A stretch of 64,000 nt of DNA from Zygnema cylindricum (lineage: Eukaryota; Streptophyta; Zygnematophyceae; Zygnematales; Zygnemataceae): contig JBBHKE010002584.1 in assembly GCA_037447655.1 (NCBI GenBank), positions 95,848 through 159,847 of the forward strand. The letters are read 5' to 3'. The notes under the pieces were generated by a model. That model had not been told where the DNA came from, made no database searches, and worked only from the letters and a program-made list of their open reading frames with translations. A program made the translations under genes and the position numbers. Of this stretch, positions 24,089 to 36,939 are shown piece by piece; within the stretch, counting starts at the first letter, position 1, and each line of letters starts with the position of its first letter.

Positions 24089-24300
24089 AAAGAAAAAAAA
24101 ATAAAAAAAAACAAATAGAGGAAAAACAAATTATCAAGAAATATATATGTATGAAAAACAACTTAAAAAAAAAAAACAATTGAAAACATAGAAAAAACAA
24201 TTAAAAAGACAAAAAAAAAAAGAAATTAAAAAAAAAAACAAAAAAAAAAAGTCAAAATATAGAACAAAAACCAATATATATAAAAAAAAGTGGAATAACA
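23440..24300. other. A-rich low-complexity DNA
   Basis: Strongly A-rich on the plus strand, with poly-A runs at about 24056-24085 and repeated AAAAACAAT-like stretches. No exon was recognised, although the recombinase gene at 24388 probably has its 3' end here. Confidence 0.5.
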
Positions 24301-24387
24301 TAAAGGAAATGTGACGAACATAAAACAGAAAATATTACTCAACACAAAGTTTAATGATATAAATGATGAGAATTGTTTTAAACATAC

Positions 24388-26252
24388 CGTTGGCAGCTCA
24401 GCATATGCCGTTTCGACCCACGGCCAAAACATAGCACAAAGAGTAGTAGGGGGTTTCACTCTGGAACGTGGTAGAAAATATTTTCTGGTGTTGTTTTCGT
24501 GGCCGGAAGCTTGAAGTAGAATGTCCGTCGGCAAATCCGTGACATACGAATACGAAAAATGGTCGGACGTCCAACGTCCCATCACTTTGATGGCTTCTCG
24601 ATCAGCACTGAAATATTTACCATAAAGAAAAATCAAATTTGGAAAATTAAAACATACATAACAAAACTTGATTATTTAAAATAAATGCATGAAAAAATCA
24701 AATGAAATGATAAGTTTACAAAAACGCACCCTCCGGTTGCCAACATTGTCGCTCCTTGACCACGTCCAGCATGGGTTTTATGTGATAAGGAAATATTTTT
24801 GGTTTTGAATGTTTTTTTTATGTACTGAAACTGTGTATTATAGCAGAGAGGCTGCATGAACGGTGTTTCTTTTCCTTCTTCATCTTTCGCTAGAACTCTC
24901 CCTTCCGTGAAGGGTTCCCCATACCAAGTTTGTTTCGTCGTAAATTTGGGAACTGCGTTTTTATTTGTAGCTAATTCCCACCTCCAAAAAAACTGTTGGG
25001 CCACAGCACCTACCGGACAAATAAGAAAGTCCAAGTGGCGCATGCATCCAATAAATTCTGCACGACCATTCTGCGGATAAAAAATACCATAAAAGAAACC
25101 CTAAAAAATTAGTAAAATTTGTTTTAGCGTTATGTACGAAATATAAAAAAAATACACAATTTCGTTAAAGCTCCAGTTTTTAAAGATTACTTACTGTATT
25201 AGTTTTCCCATTTCTTGTAACCATCGCCAAAACATAACCCTTGTCCGGCCCAAGATAAGGAAGATCATACGAAAAAACATCCGCTAACTGAGCATTTCGG
25301 GAATCATCGCCACGACTGAGACACGCATGGTTCATAATAAATTGACTCCTACAAAAGACAAAAACAAACGATCGAAGAGACAAAAAATGACAATGTTACA
25401 AAAATAGTGAAAGCTTTCTTTGACGAAAATGCATATTTAATCCAAAAACCAAAAAATGTATGACAAAAATAATAAACAAAATAACACAAACGTAAAAAAT
25501 GACAATGTTACAAATATAATGGAAGCTTTTAAAAGAATGTATTACTCTTGTCAAAAAAATAAAAATTGCCCATAACACACCGAATAAAATAAATTGTAAA
25601 GTAAAAAACTAAAGTAAAAAACAACATAAATAAAAAACATGGAATACAAGATTTCGTATTTTTATCAATACATACCTCACTTGAATGCTGGTGTATGGTT
25701 CCATCCCCAATTTTTTTTCTTTGTGCTTTCCTTCCGCCAACTCCAACCAAAATGTTGAAAAACCTTTGTAATCTTCGAGAGAATAGGCTTCTCGTATGCC
25801 TTCTTGGCGGTCTTCATGGTTATTTTTTTTAAATTTGATGTATTTTTTTTAGATTCTTGTAAAAGTTTTTGGATAATATTGTTGTCTCTAAGGCTTTCAC
25901 CACCCCCTCCTTTTATGGCTAATTGCGTTTTATATGAGTCTTGGAGACCTTTCACCCATTGTATGAGTGTGGTATAACTTTTATCTTTGTTGTTCTCTAA
26001 TAGTCCTATAACCCCATCAGGTGTAATAGCTACATTGGGGTGTCCTTGTGCCTCCCAAAAATTTGCATACCGATTTAAACCAACTCGATAAGCTGATTCT
26101 GTGTTTGGATTACGTTTTTTTAATGTATCTTTGATGATTCGTGCTCTATCTGATTCAGTATATTGTGGGGGGTTATTTATTCCTACATTGTTATCGTCAT
26201 CTTCTAAATGAACAATTTTTTGCCGTTTCCAAATGTAAGCCCTGATGCAATA
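24388..26252 (-). CDS. Crypton-like tyrosine recombinase (partial gene model)
   Basis: Four minus-strand exons join without a stop and in consistent phase: 26252-25681, 25348-25195, 25070-24730 and 24607-24388 (a good GTATGT donor follows). The first exon resembles the N-terminal SAM-like core-binding part of these proteins (SDRARIIKDTLKKRNP, then a Lys-rich linker). The rest matches the Ndc10/CBF3-type recombinase fold of Crypton transposons: NHACLSRGDDSRNAQLADVF with the first catalytic Arg, then KTHAGRGQGA with the HxxR pair, then GRWTSDHFSYSY with the nucleophile Tyr. These enzymes cut and rejoin single-strand pairs to move circular DNA. The first and last exons were not found. The intact frame contrasts with the other, broken transposons here. 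It could be a live Crypton or a domesticated gene. Confidence 0.72.
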
Positions 26253-26460
26253 CTAGGTAAAACTTGAAAAATTCCTTTACTCCAAGAAAACATTGAAAAG
26301 AAAAATTTTATAAAGAAGAAAAAGAAAAAACATAATAAAACGAAAACAATAAGAATTTTTTTAAAAAATTTTAATTTAAAAGAAAAGAGTTGAAAGAAAA
26401 CAAGTAAAGAAAAAGATGAAATAAAAACAAGAAAACAAATACAAAAATAGAAATACAAAA

Positions 26461-26600
26461 CTGTAAGATTTAAGGTTAGGCTGCAGGATTTAGGGTTAGG
26501 CTGTAGGATTTAGGGTTAGGCTGTAGGATTTAGGATTAAGCTGTAGGATTTAGGGTTAGGCTGTAGGATTTAAGAATAAGCCGTAAAATTTAGTTGTAGG
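26461..26600 (+). repeat. 20-bp tandem repeat with TTTAGGG core
   Basis: About seven degenerate copies of CTGTAGGATTTAGGGTTAGG. The unit contains the plant-type telomere heptamer but is longer, so it is an interstitial, telomere-like minisatellite. Confidence 0.8.
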
Positions 26601-28256
26601 TTTTAACACTAAATACGTTAAAACGAAATTCAAAACCTATGGTTAAAACGTACGAAATAAATGAATTAACGTAGTACGTCCATATTTACTTATGTTTCAA
26701 AACAATACAATTTGAAACGTAATCATTTACGATACATACTGAAAAAAAGTTAGTTCACATTTGAGCGTACGAAATTTGCGCGGAGAGGTAAACCGTAAAT
26801 CGTTATTAGCGTATAGAAATTATTAGTGTATATAATGAATTAGTGTCATTTACACTAATTTGTGTATCAATACCATTTTCAAAAAAATGTTTAATTGTAA
26901 TTTCTCCATAACGATGATTTGGGTATACAGGATCCGCCGTCGTATCATATACGGTAAAATAGGTAGAAGTACAAAATTTGACAATCCGTACGACGTGGCT
27001 TCCTTCCACTATAAAAATCCATAATTCTTTTTTGGGTTTGCGGATATGCAATCATTACACCGTGCATAATTATACACTAAAATAGGTACGAGTAAAAACC
27101 GTCGAAATGTACGGGTATGTGTACTTTCACTTAAGTTCATTCGTGACTCTAATAAGCGTTTGTTTCGCACGCGGTGAATATGATTACAGTAAAATAGGTG
27201 CGAGGACAACATAGGACGAAACGTACATTGTCGCGTCATACAATCGATTCTATGCTTCGGGGTTGTAAAACGCAGTTACCTCAATACGCTATGTAATCGT
27301 ACAACTATAATACGTTCATGCATTTCAGTTTGTTATTGTGTATAGAACGCAACTATAGCAACAGACATTCCATGTTTACGTTTCGTTTCACATAACTTAG
27401 GGTGTGTCCACATGTGCATAAGTAAGGGTTTTTTCCTGTCGTTTTGCCGTAAAACTTAGCACCATACTGCCTAAGTTGCAACCGTACGAAGGAATCACAA
27501 ATTTGTAGAGTACAATTTGCGTCATCCCTGAACTTAGGATGTACGAAAAGTTGTCGTCTTGTGCTTTTCGACCCACTTCGACGACAAAAAACTTGTCATG
27601 CATTAATGTGCGTGCCGTTCCGTAAAACGGGCGATCGTTGAACGGGCTCCGCCCACTGCACTGGATGACGGGACTGTAAGCAGCTGGACAGCTCAGCCAA
27701 TGGTGTCAGCCGGCTACTGCCTGGCTGGCGCCAGATGGAAAAAAAAGGAAAGGCTAACATAATGAAAGATGACGTGGCAATCTCCCAAAAGCGTATCGGT
27801 CCGAAAGTCCCTAACCGACACAACCCAACCGACAAAAGACAAAAGTGCAGTGTATTATCGGGAGACCAGAATCTTACGATTGTGTAGGTGAAATGAGGTG
27901 GCACGGACGGGCTGTACTTTTACAGTACTGAAAGTTTGTCTCACCTCGTACAACCGGCGAACCGCCTCCTCCTTGGCACCTAACAGCAAAACCGTCGATT
28001 CTCTGGTTAGACATCTGACATGGAGAAAATCGCAGCCGTTCGTATGAGGGATCTTGAACGGCGACTTGAAGTTTTGAACCATGAAACGTATGGATTTCAA
28101 AAAAAGCTTTTGTCATATGTGGGTTCTGTACTTCTGTTGGAGGACGACAGTACATTACCGTACAGTAATGAAATTTTTACTTTTAATTTACAAATAGAAA
28201 AAAAAAATACAATACTGGAAAATATGTAACATTCTCAACTGTGGTATGTAAAACCT

Positions 28257-28260
<4 letters not shown>
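26601..28260. other. Intergenic region upstream of the F-box gene
   Basis: No supported exon. The part 26640-27300 is rich in TACG/CGTA words and has three loosely repeated blocks, each with AAAATAGGT followed by (G/A)(C/A/G)GA (about 26955, 27080 and 27190). The part 27600-28030 has higher GC. A 69-codon plus-strand frame at 28020-28229 looks non-genic. The F-box gene promoter should lie at the right end. Confidence 0.35.
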
Positions 28261-28329
<69 letters not shown>

Positions 28330-28332
28330 CTC
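28261..28332 (+). repeat. (CT)n microsatellite in the 5' leader of the F-box gene
   Basis: A pure CT run of about 33 units, interrupted once near its end, finishing five bases before the chosen ATG at 28337. Pyrimidine-rich leaders just upstream of start codons are common in plants. Confidence 0.85.
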
Positions 28333-28336
28333 AACG

Positions 28337-30795
28337 ATGGACGAGAATGTACCTTCTCTCGAATCCGTACTGTACGGAACAGGTTTGCTTTCGAACATTC
28401 TAAGCCTATTGGAGCACCCCTGTGACCGTGACGCGTTGGCATGCACGTCACGTTTTTTCCGTGACGCCATGAGCCACGACGTGACGCGCATCACGTGCCG
28501 TCAGATGGACCATCTGGATCGCGTCATCCGACGGTTCCCGAACGTGACAGCCTTCGACGTCTCTCCCATGTGGACCAATCTGAAGGACTCTCACATCCAC
28601 CTATTGGTCAAGAAGCTCCCGGATTTGAAGGAAATGAGAGCAGAGAAACCCTGGAAGCTGACGGACGAGGGTTTGAAAGCCATAGGGAAGCTGACTTCTT
28701 TAAGATGTCTTCACATAGGAGATGTGGAAAACTGCGGAGAATTAGGGCTAAGGGCCATAGGAGAAGGTTGCAGTTCTCTTGTCGAACTGCGGCTGGATTT
28801 GCAGCAAAATAAATCTTTTTTGAATCTGAATCGTTTGCAAGGATTATTGTTGCAAGGATGCGGAAATCGGTTAGAATCGTTGACTTTGACTTTGGATAAA
28901 CCTTTAGTAGGCAAAGACTGTCTTCCTTTGATTTTAGGTTGTAAAAACTTAAATTCTTTGACTCTCCGGTCACATATTCCTATTTACTTCAACCAGTTAG
29001 AGAATCCGGAGGAGATTTTCAAATGCCGAGGTTTAAAGACTTTGGAAGTTACTTTCTGGTGGCAAGCCATGCATAAGACGCAAATTAGTATGGATGGACT
29101 CATAAAAATTGCGGTAAAAAGTGGAGCTCCATTGGAAATTGTGGAATTGGCAGGTGGATTTACTGGAGAGTCTTTGCAGTATCTCGGAGATTGTACTTCC
29201 TTAAGATCCTTTTGTTTACAACAGGATTGCAACAATTTGGGGAACAGAATGAAAAGAATTCTTGCCTCCAATCCGCACTTGACTCATCTCTCTATTCAAC
29301 ACACAGGGGACCAATGGGGAGAAGATATCACAAAAGTTATCTCCGAACACGGTCAAAAATTGGAGAAGCTTGTGTTGGTTTCTTTAAACCCTTTGGAATG
29401 TGATTTAAAACCTTTAGAACGGTGCTCGTCGTTGAAAACATTATCACTTTCTCAAATCACTAGTTCAGCTCTCCCCTCTCTCCCTCATTTTCCTTCTTTG
29501 GAAACCTTAATGCTGGTATATGTTGATTCGAGCAATCTCCATGCTGGGAGTTTCAGTAGTCTCACAAAATGTCGTCGTCTCCGGAGGTTGGTATTGACAG
29601 GGACGGGGTCGAGAAATTTGGAGGCGATCTCCGGTTGTAAAACCCTAGAGGAGTTAGTCATTCCTATGATGGATGTATTTGATGGGAGACTTAGAGTGAT
29701 TTTGAGGGGGCTTCCTAACCTTTGTGAATTGGATATCGACCGTTGCAAACAAATACATTCGTTTGGTTTTCTGGAGGATTGTCCGAAATTGGAGAAGTTG
29801 ACACTTAATAGGTGTGTGTGGGTTTTCCATTTTTTCGGGAAGTTTGGAAGTGCCTGTGTTTCTTTCAAGGGATAATTAATAGTGAGGAGCAACTTGTACA
29901 ATTCTGAAAGACAATTGATTAAAGACGAAGTTCTGAGAGTCAACATGGAGAGAAACATTGCTTCTAGACCGAAACTGCTTCTGTTCTTTCCCTGAAATGC
30001 CAACATGTTATGATTAGTTTAAAAAAGTTTAAAGGTTGTTTTCAGTCAGAACAGGATTGTTGTGTTTCTTACAAGACTTGTATACTTATATACTTGGTCA
30101 CTGAACCTTATTTTGGATTCTGAAGCATGACAAATGTTTGTTTCAAAGGCAGTCAGAATAACGTATGCTAGTTAAGCTATACAATACCTCGTGTAATTTT
30201 TGCTTTTTTTCCATGGGTCGTAAGAAATTGCAGGCAAATGTTTTTAGAGTGGACGACGTTTATTCGACTTGATCTTCTCAAAAATCTAATCACCATTCAT
30301 TTCCTTTTCTTTCCATTCAAAAGTTAACGCAAAGATAGATAGTTGCATTTTCCCAAGTTGAATTTCTCAAGATAACCCTCCTTGTCCTTTCTCACTCGTC
30401 GTAGTCAACACTTTCGCGTGATCTTTCTGATGCATCATTACCGAATCTCTACCCGATCTCTGCGTCATTAGTGTCTTTATCCACAAATGTTTGACACTTT
30501 TTTGTGATTCTGGGATGGGATGGTTCCTCACAGCACATACATTACGGATGAGGGTTTGGCCGTTGTTGGGGCAAACTGTCACCGTTTGCGTCATCTGCAG
30601 TTATCTCTCACGAGAATAAGCGATGTGGGTTTATGTCATCTCGTCCAATGCACTCGCCTTCAGGAACTCGACCTTTACGGGTGCGATTCTGTGATCGGGA
30701 CGGGCATTGAAACCCTAGCCAATGCATGCCCATGGTTGAAGGAAGTGAGGCCGGGATATAGTTGGCGAAGGTTTTTGGGCCCGGCATATCACTGA
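28337..30795 (+). CDS. F-box/LRR protein
   Basis: Two exons, 28337-29811 and 30534-30795 (TGA stop), give 578 residues. The donor GTGTGT at 29812 and acceptor CAG at 30531 restore a canonical leucine-rich repeat across the joint (LTLNSTYITDEGL). The N-terminus (about residues 15-55, LLSNILSLLEHP...DALACTSRFFRDA) is an F-box-like helix set. The rest is a run of about 18 leucine-rich repeats of the TIR1/AMN1 kind (LTDEGLKAIG, HLSIQ, LQELDLYGCDSV). Such proteins are substrate receptors of SCF ubiquitin ligases, with the LRR solenoid binding the target. The ATG after the CT run was chosen because upstream codons are only Leu/Ser repeats. The substrate is unknown. Confidence 0.85.
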
Positions 30796-32611
30796 AAAAG
30801 GGAGATGGACGTGGGATAGGTAGTCGTTTTGTTGCGAGAAGTTTTTTCCTTTCATCATCGTTATCAAATTTGACGGAATGGATGTCAAAGTCATCATATA
30901 TTTTGTCCTTAGTGAGGTGATAAGCAGGTGGTTTTAAGTATACATGTCGATGTTAGGTTAGACACTTTTCCAAAGTTTCAATTTGGATGGTTATTTGAAT
31001 AGATCCTAGCCTTCATTAAGGATTTTGGGATTGTTGTTGACTATTATTAAAAAATGCTTGAGGATCCACGGAACGACGGTTATATCTGTCAATTGATGAT
31101 TGTATAAAGCACATTTTGCCGAGTATAATTGTTTTACTGTAACAGAAGAGCATTTGAGGTGGACTAACCGGTTACATAACATTTTTCGTCGGACAATTTG
31201 AATCCACATTCACCATGATTGTATGTTTGGAGCGCAGCAGATGACGACAAAAATTCTGAGTCTCTAGAATCTCTACACCGCTCATTGCTATTAGCGTTAA
31301 ATATTTATTAGTGTTGATGTGAATTTATAATTAATAACACTAATTTAGTGCAAGGAGACGTGGCCGATTGTAGTCCACGTCCTTAAGTAATGGTGTTAAC
31401 TCTATTTTGTGATTTTTGGCCAAAAAAAGTTGCGACTGAATTAGTGTTATTAGTGTTAACACTAATAACAATGAGCGGTGTAGTTTTTGTATCAACATGC
31501 ACTGTCTGTCTACGTACACAAATTTGTAACCCTAACTGAGTTTAGTACCAGATGACCACAGCATTAGTGGTGATGTATAATCTCCACTTGGCACACTGAG
31601 GCCCATAAAGGTGTTGCAAAAAGGTTAGTCTAACATGTAATGACGTTTTTGTCATAAATAAAACGTCAAAAATATGGAGTACAAATTTGCAAAAAGAGGC
31701 TATCAAGCCTGTTTTTTTCTGTTATTAAAACGCAAGATACGAAACATGAAGGAAGAGACTAAAATTGTAAAAATAGTGCTTGTTTTTCAATGCAAAATCT
31801 TATAAGTTATGTTAACAGCATTATATGTTTTACTGGTGCACGATCAAGGCTCCTTGAAAAATGTGTTTTAGTGTAGTCGACTAGTTGAAGGACAAAAGGG
31901 TAACCAGAAAATATCTGATGATCTTTTTAGTAGAAAGATTATCTATGGACGTTTTCTGTTCGTCCATACTAAAGTCGCTTATTCTTTTTGTTGTTTGATT
32001 GTTTTGTGCTATTTTTCACTTTTGTTTTGCCCTTTAGTCTTTTCTTTCCCACATAGTGAGATGATTTACTACTGCACGTTTTAACAAAGCTTATTCCTTC
32101 TGTATTGAGCTGAAGCCGCAGGAATTAAAGTTTCAAAGACAATGCTTACTGAACTTCAATGATGGCAATTTTTGACTTGTTTGGCGCATTTTTGCAATCT
32201 TATGAAATGATCCTCCACCACATTCAAATTTCAATAGTGGACTTTTTTGCCAAACTGGACTAAAGCTTTCAAAGCAAGATATCGCAAGAAAAAATAAATT
32301 CAAAAATACAGTATACAGTTGAAGTACAGTTTCCATGGTATGACAACACAACGTTTTCATTGGAAAGATAATCACAAACGGCTTAACTTGCATACAAAAA
32401 AAAAAACAAAAAAAACAAAAAAAAAACAAACTGTACATTTGCTCGCTTCCCTAACTGCCAGATATACAATTTACAACCAGTAAAATAAGGTGGTCAAACT
32501 GCCTCATAAATAAATAAAAATAACTGCAATCGCATGTACAAGATACGAAAGAGAAAGGCAGGAAAAAATAATATGACAGGCAAATAAAACGACGCACTAT
32601 TCTTATGTGGG
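30796..32611. other. Intergenic between convergent F-box and glycosyltransferase genes
   Basis: The two genes converge here, so both 3' ends lie in this stretch. No other exon was found. It contains one complete TA-flanked MITE (31276-31480). Confidence 0.5.
31276..31480. mobile_element. MITE, TA target (Tc1/mariner-like)
   Basis: 205 bp with terminal inverted repeats of about 30 bp (CACCGCTCATTG(C/T)TATTAG at each end, continuing GTTAA) and TA on both flanks. It has no coding capacity. The same terminus recurs at 36940, 46513, 49244 and 57343. Confidence 0.75.
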
Positions 32612-35600
32612 TTAGTATGATTGTCTCCTTACGGGAACTCCGAAATGATCCATTCTCATGGCACAACTACTGTCTCTAAAAATCATCGCGGCCGCAGTTC
32701 CATTGCCCGTAATGCTCGCAAAGTAGGCGAAGGTGTTCACACTATCTTCGGCCTCCAATAGGACGTGAGCTTTCGACATCATGTAAAACTCCATCATAGA
32801 CAATGTACCTTTAAAATTGGTTTCCGAACTAATCGCCTCATTCGGGGCCGAGTAGAAAACATCTCCTAAGCTTTGTAGCTTCCTAACAAAAACCGGTTTA
32901 AGGACGGGATTGTCAACCGCGAGGAATATTTTCAAAGGACTAGTTTCGACCTCTTGTCTTCTCTCCGTCGGTAAAGAATCTCTAAGTGCATCGACAATGG
33001 TAGAGATACACTTCCACAACAATTTGTCGGTATACTTCAATTCAAGTTCCTGCCTGCCTTCTTCATCTGCCTTATCGGTAACTCTAAAATGGATCGCGAC
33101 ATCGAAGGTAAGATTAACATCATTGTGAAGTTTTTGTATGAGGGGAGACGATGAGTCAGATTGGTCAGATTGGTCGGATGGGGCAGATGGGGAAAATATG
33201 ACTTCTTTTGTTTCTTTCAATTTCTTACCGAGGTTTTGCTCGACAAAAGTCGAAAGAAAATCCTTCGCTCCACCCGGGATAAGTGCGTGAATTGCACGAG
33301 AGTAAACACACCACAAATCCTTGCATTTAAAGGCAGAAAAAATGCACTTTTGGAGAGGTTTGTTTGTGACCCAATAGTCGTCAAACGTTCTCGATGTGTT
33401 CACCAAAACAATCGGAGCAGATAAACGCAATTGTTTGAGGACACCTGGAAGGACCGACAGAAAAAAGGACGAAGAAAACGATAAGAATACGGATAAGGAT
33501 AAGGATGAGGAAAGGGACAAGGGAAAGATAAAAAAAACGACGAGGAATGGGAAAAGGAAAAGGAAAAGGAAAAGGAAAAGGAAAAGGAAAAGGAAAAGGA
33601 AAGGGAAAAGGAAACTGAGAAGGATTGGGATTTTTTGGGTTTGGTTGAGGAGAATGTGTTAGTCACAAAGGGAAGCTCGATGAAGATTGTTAAGTAATGA
33701 CAAGGTGATCACAAACAAGAGAAATTTGACTCACGTCATTGTGAGTAACTTTAGAATTAGACTAACTACACTTGTGAAATATTAATAACATGTCATGAGG
33801 AACTGTACACTTTGGGTTACTCACAAACGCATGGTTACTCATAAAACTGGATGATTATTCATAAATAAATGTAAACTCTGAAAGTGAGATTACTCTATAA
33901 ATAAACTGCATAAATTCCGTGTATGATCCCCTCCTAAAGGGTGAACTTGGTGTGGGTTAGGAGATAGTACAACAACCATATATGTGAAAACTTGACACTG
34001 GAATAATTAGTGTATAATGATTCAATAATTAAAACATAAAAAACTAATGAAACAAATAAGGGCTCACCTATGTGGTTACAAAAGAAGGTGGTGTGTCACG
34101 CTTACAACCGAATGGTGGCAAGGATATAATGGAAAAACAAAATCAAAGACAGAAAAGTTTTCATCTTTGATTTCTCAATAGACTGTTAACTGGCAATTGT
34201 TACCTCAATATAGTTTTTGATCATTTACCAGTCCTCACTCTCTGCATTCAACCACTCCACATCATCTTCCCCTCCCCTTTTGTCCTCCAGGTCCTTGTGG
34301 TTACAAAAAAACGTACCATTTCCCTTCTGTACTGTAACCAAAGTGGTGGGTCCAAGCTCTTGGAGCTCACTGAGTGCTTGAGATGGTGTCTCGTAGTGCT
34401 CCCAATGGATGGAATCTAATCCACAATGGAACAAATCACAGAGAGTGTCGAATACTGGAGTGTGATCCGATGCATGGAACCGTACAAGTCGACGGCCCGT
34501 CAGTTTTGCATAAATGAACGATGACACATAACCTCGAAAAGAGTTTCCGAGGCCGGGTCGGGGCAAAACGACAAGGGTTCGGAGACCCTTACGAGTCAAA
34601 TTATGGATCCGAGAGATTGGCAATCTGGTCACTTGCAACAAACAGAGAAGAGAAAGGAAGGGAGGGAGGGAGGGAGGGAGGAGGGAGGGACAGAGGGAGG
34701 GAGGAAGAGGGATTTTAAAAAATAAATCTACACAGAGATAGAAACGGCAAAAACTAGACATTCAAGGTTGTTCCCACCAAAAAAATAAAGACATGATTCT
34801 CTCAAGTGTTCGAGGAACGATTTTTACAATTTTATTTATAAAACCTAACCTCGGATGTATGACAAAGTGTAGTAACTAGTGTCTTGCTAAATTTCAGAGG
34901 TCATGAGTTTGTCTTTGATAGACCAATTAACAACATCCTACCTGCAACCAGGTGTTGAAACTTAAAATAACTCCTCCGCTGATACTCCAATATAAATATT
35001 TTTTAAACAAAAGTTCAAATCTTCATAAAATCCTTTAAGAAAAAGTTAAAACGACAAGGTATACTCAAAATCCTAAATCCTAGATAATGCAAGAAAGGCA
35101 ACTTAAATTATGGAGGGTGACATAAAAGCACAACTTATCAGTACACACGTAAAACTATGTCGATAGAATCTTGTAAGAACAGGTATATGTTTGTCGACGG
35201 TGTCGTCTAACAATTCGATCTTCTTGTGTGAAGCACAATGACATGAATGCATAACTTATATGTGCTTGAAATGGTTAAATTCCCCTGTTGTTTAAAAAGT
35301 GGAAATACATGGACAATCACACATATGCTAATTATTACAGTTCAGATGAACATACATTGAAGTTTGTTTCGTCCTATCACAAAGATTATTCGTCGGGTTG
35401 TTGAAATTGTCCAGCAAAATAAAACAATTTGAAAGCGCAACTTCCAGTTAAAATACCTGGTCTTCATCGTATTTTGCGATTCTACCATTTTAACGACTCA
35501 CAATACCACAACAATCAATTTTTGACCAACCACATTGAACCTCAATTTTTGACCCCCTTCAAAACCTATTGATTGAGAGAGATAAGATAAAAACCAGTTA

Positions 35601-36862
35601 TCATGTAAAACGGAGGCAAGCAGTATTTCATTTTCTATTAAAAAAGACAACAAAGAAGAAAAGGACGAAATGGACAAATAGGACAAAAAGCAACATGCAC
35701 AAGAAACCCATAAATATTCAATTATTTGTTATCTTTTTCCCATTTTTTCCCAAATTTTGTCAAAAAAAACTCACGTATCGACCGATTGAAGAATTCGGTT
35801 CTTCACAAATGCTCGACAGCTCCGGACTCCCATGTCGATGATGTCATCCTTGACGTAAATCGACCGCCACCTCTTCGATTGACTTTTATTTGGCGCCGTG
35901 TGATTGGTCCGCTGCCCGGGGACCAATCCTTTGGCGAGTCTCTCGGCCGCCAATTCCTTCCAAAGAAGAATCCTTTGTTGTTTTGAAAGACGACGATTAC
36001 CGGTTCCCATGTTTCTCCGTTCCGTTGATTGATTTATATCACTGGAAACTTTCTTAAGTTTTTTTTTTTTCCTGTAAACAACCTTTTGAGTTTCATCTCC
36101 CTTCCTCCTCCTCCTTTCACCAACGGTTACAAATTGCTTACCCTTCCCCCCTTGACCATCTACTACTGCCCCCTTTCTTCCCTCTTCTTCAGCATTTTTT
36201 TTACTCTTACTAGACATTAAATTCAAAAAACTATCCCCTTGCCATCTGCCCTCTCCCTCCACCTCCCATGGCTCCTCCTCCGCCTCCTCCTCCTCTCTCG
36301 CCTCCTCTCTCTCCATTTCTTCTATCTCCCTCGCCTTCTTTCCCTTCTTCTCCTCTTCCCAAACCCCTCTCCCAAACCCTTTCTCTCCCTCGACCACCTT
36401 CAGATCCACCACTCCCTCCTCTCCCTGGTCTCCCTCCCCTCCCTTCCCTCCTCCCTTCCCTTCCAGTTCCGCCTCCCTCTCCTCCTCCTCCATGACCACC
36501 TCGTCGAACTCTCCTCCTACCTCTCTGTACGCTTCAGAGCTCCATTCCTGCCACGTGTCCTCCTGCTTCTCGAATGCCTCGCCTTCCCCGGACCCGTCAT
36601 CATCCCAGGTTTCCCGCCACGTGGATTCCTCATATTTCACCACGTCCAGTTGTCCTGATTCGCCACGTGGCACCTTCTCCCTCAAAGTTAGACGTGACTG
36701 GATCCTCCCTTTTGGTACGGAAGTCGTCCGTACAAGCAATACGAGGAGGAAGGCGATGACGACGGCTGCCATGAAAGGAAGGAGGCGGCCATGGCTGCCT
36801 GTCCTGGGCGAGAAGTAGCGGCGAAGAAGACGGGAAATTTCCTGGAAGCAGCCAGGAGACAT
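32612..36862 (-). CDS. Type II membrane glycosyltransferase, fucosyltransferase superfamily
   Basis: Three exons, 36862-35775, 34624-34239 and 33444-32612 (TAA stop), are phase-consistent and give about 768 residues. A short basic N-terminus precedes one membrane helix (residues about 27-46, FMAAVVIAFLLVLLV), then a long stem very rich in Glu, Lys and Gly (to about 360), and a catalytic part. That part has LPRPGLGNSFRGY (about 383-395, like the donor-binding GxGN loop), HFRVTDK (about 610-616, like the HxRxTDK fucosyltransferase motif I) and a C-terminal SMMEFYMMSKAHVLL block. This architecture fits a Golgi enzyme acting on cell-wall or protein glycans; the acceptor is unknown. The ATG at 36862 was chosen because codons upstream (to 36979) run into a MITE. 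The exon 2 donor could instead be the GTACGT near 34303. C/T-rich tracts on the coding strand fill both introns. Confidence 0.68.
33545..33615 (-). repeat. (AAAAGG)n hexamer repeat in glycosyltransferase intron
   Basis: About ten AAAAGG units on the plus strand, that is CCTTTT on the coding strand, roughly 100 bp upstream of the acceptor of exon 3. Confidence 0.8.
34653..34712 (-). repeat. (GGGA)n repeat in glycosyltransferase intron
   Basis: GGGA tetramers on the plus strand (TCCC on the coding strand), just upstream of the acceptor of exon 2. Confidence 0.8.
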
Positions 36863-36939
36863 GGCTCCGCCTCTCACGCGGACATGCTCGATTCGAAATT
36901 CGGCGATGGACTTTTTTCTTTTTGGCCTCTTTGAAGATG

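Noticed and set aside
28020-28229. 69-codon ATG frame upstream of the F-box gene
   Set aside because: No recognisable domain and low-complexity end; at most a leader frame.
28241-28336. N-terminal Leu/Ser extension of the F-box protein
   Set aside because: It only translates the CT microsatellite and its first codon; the ATG at 28337 is the natural start.
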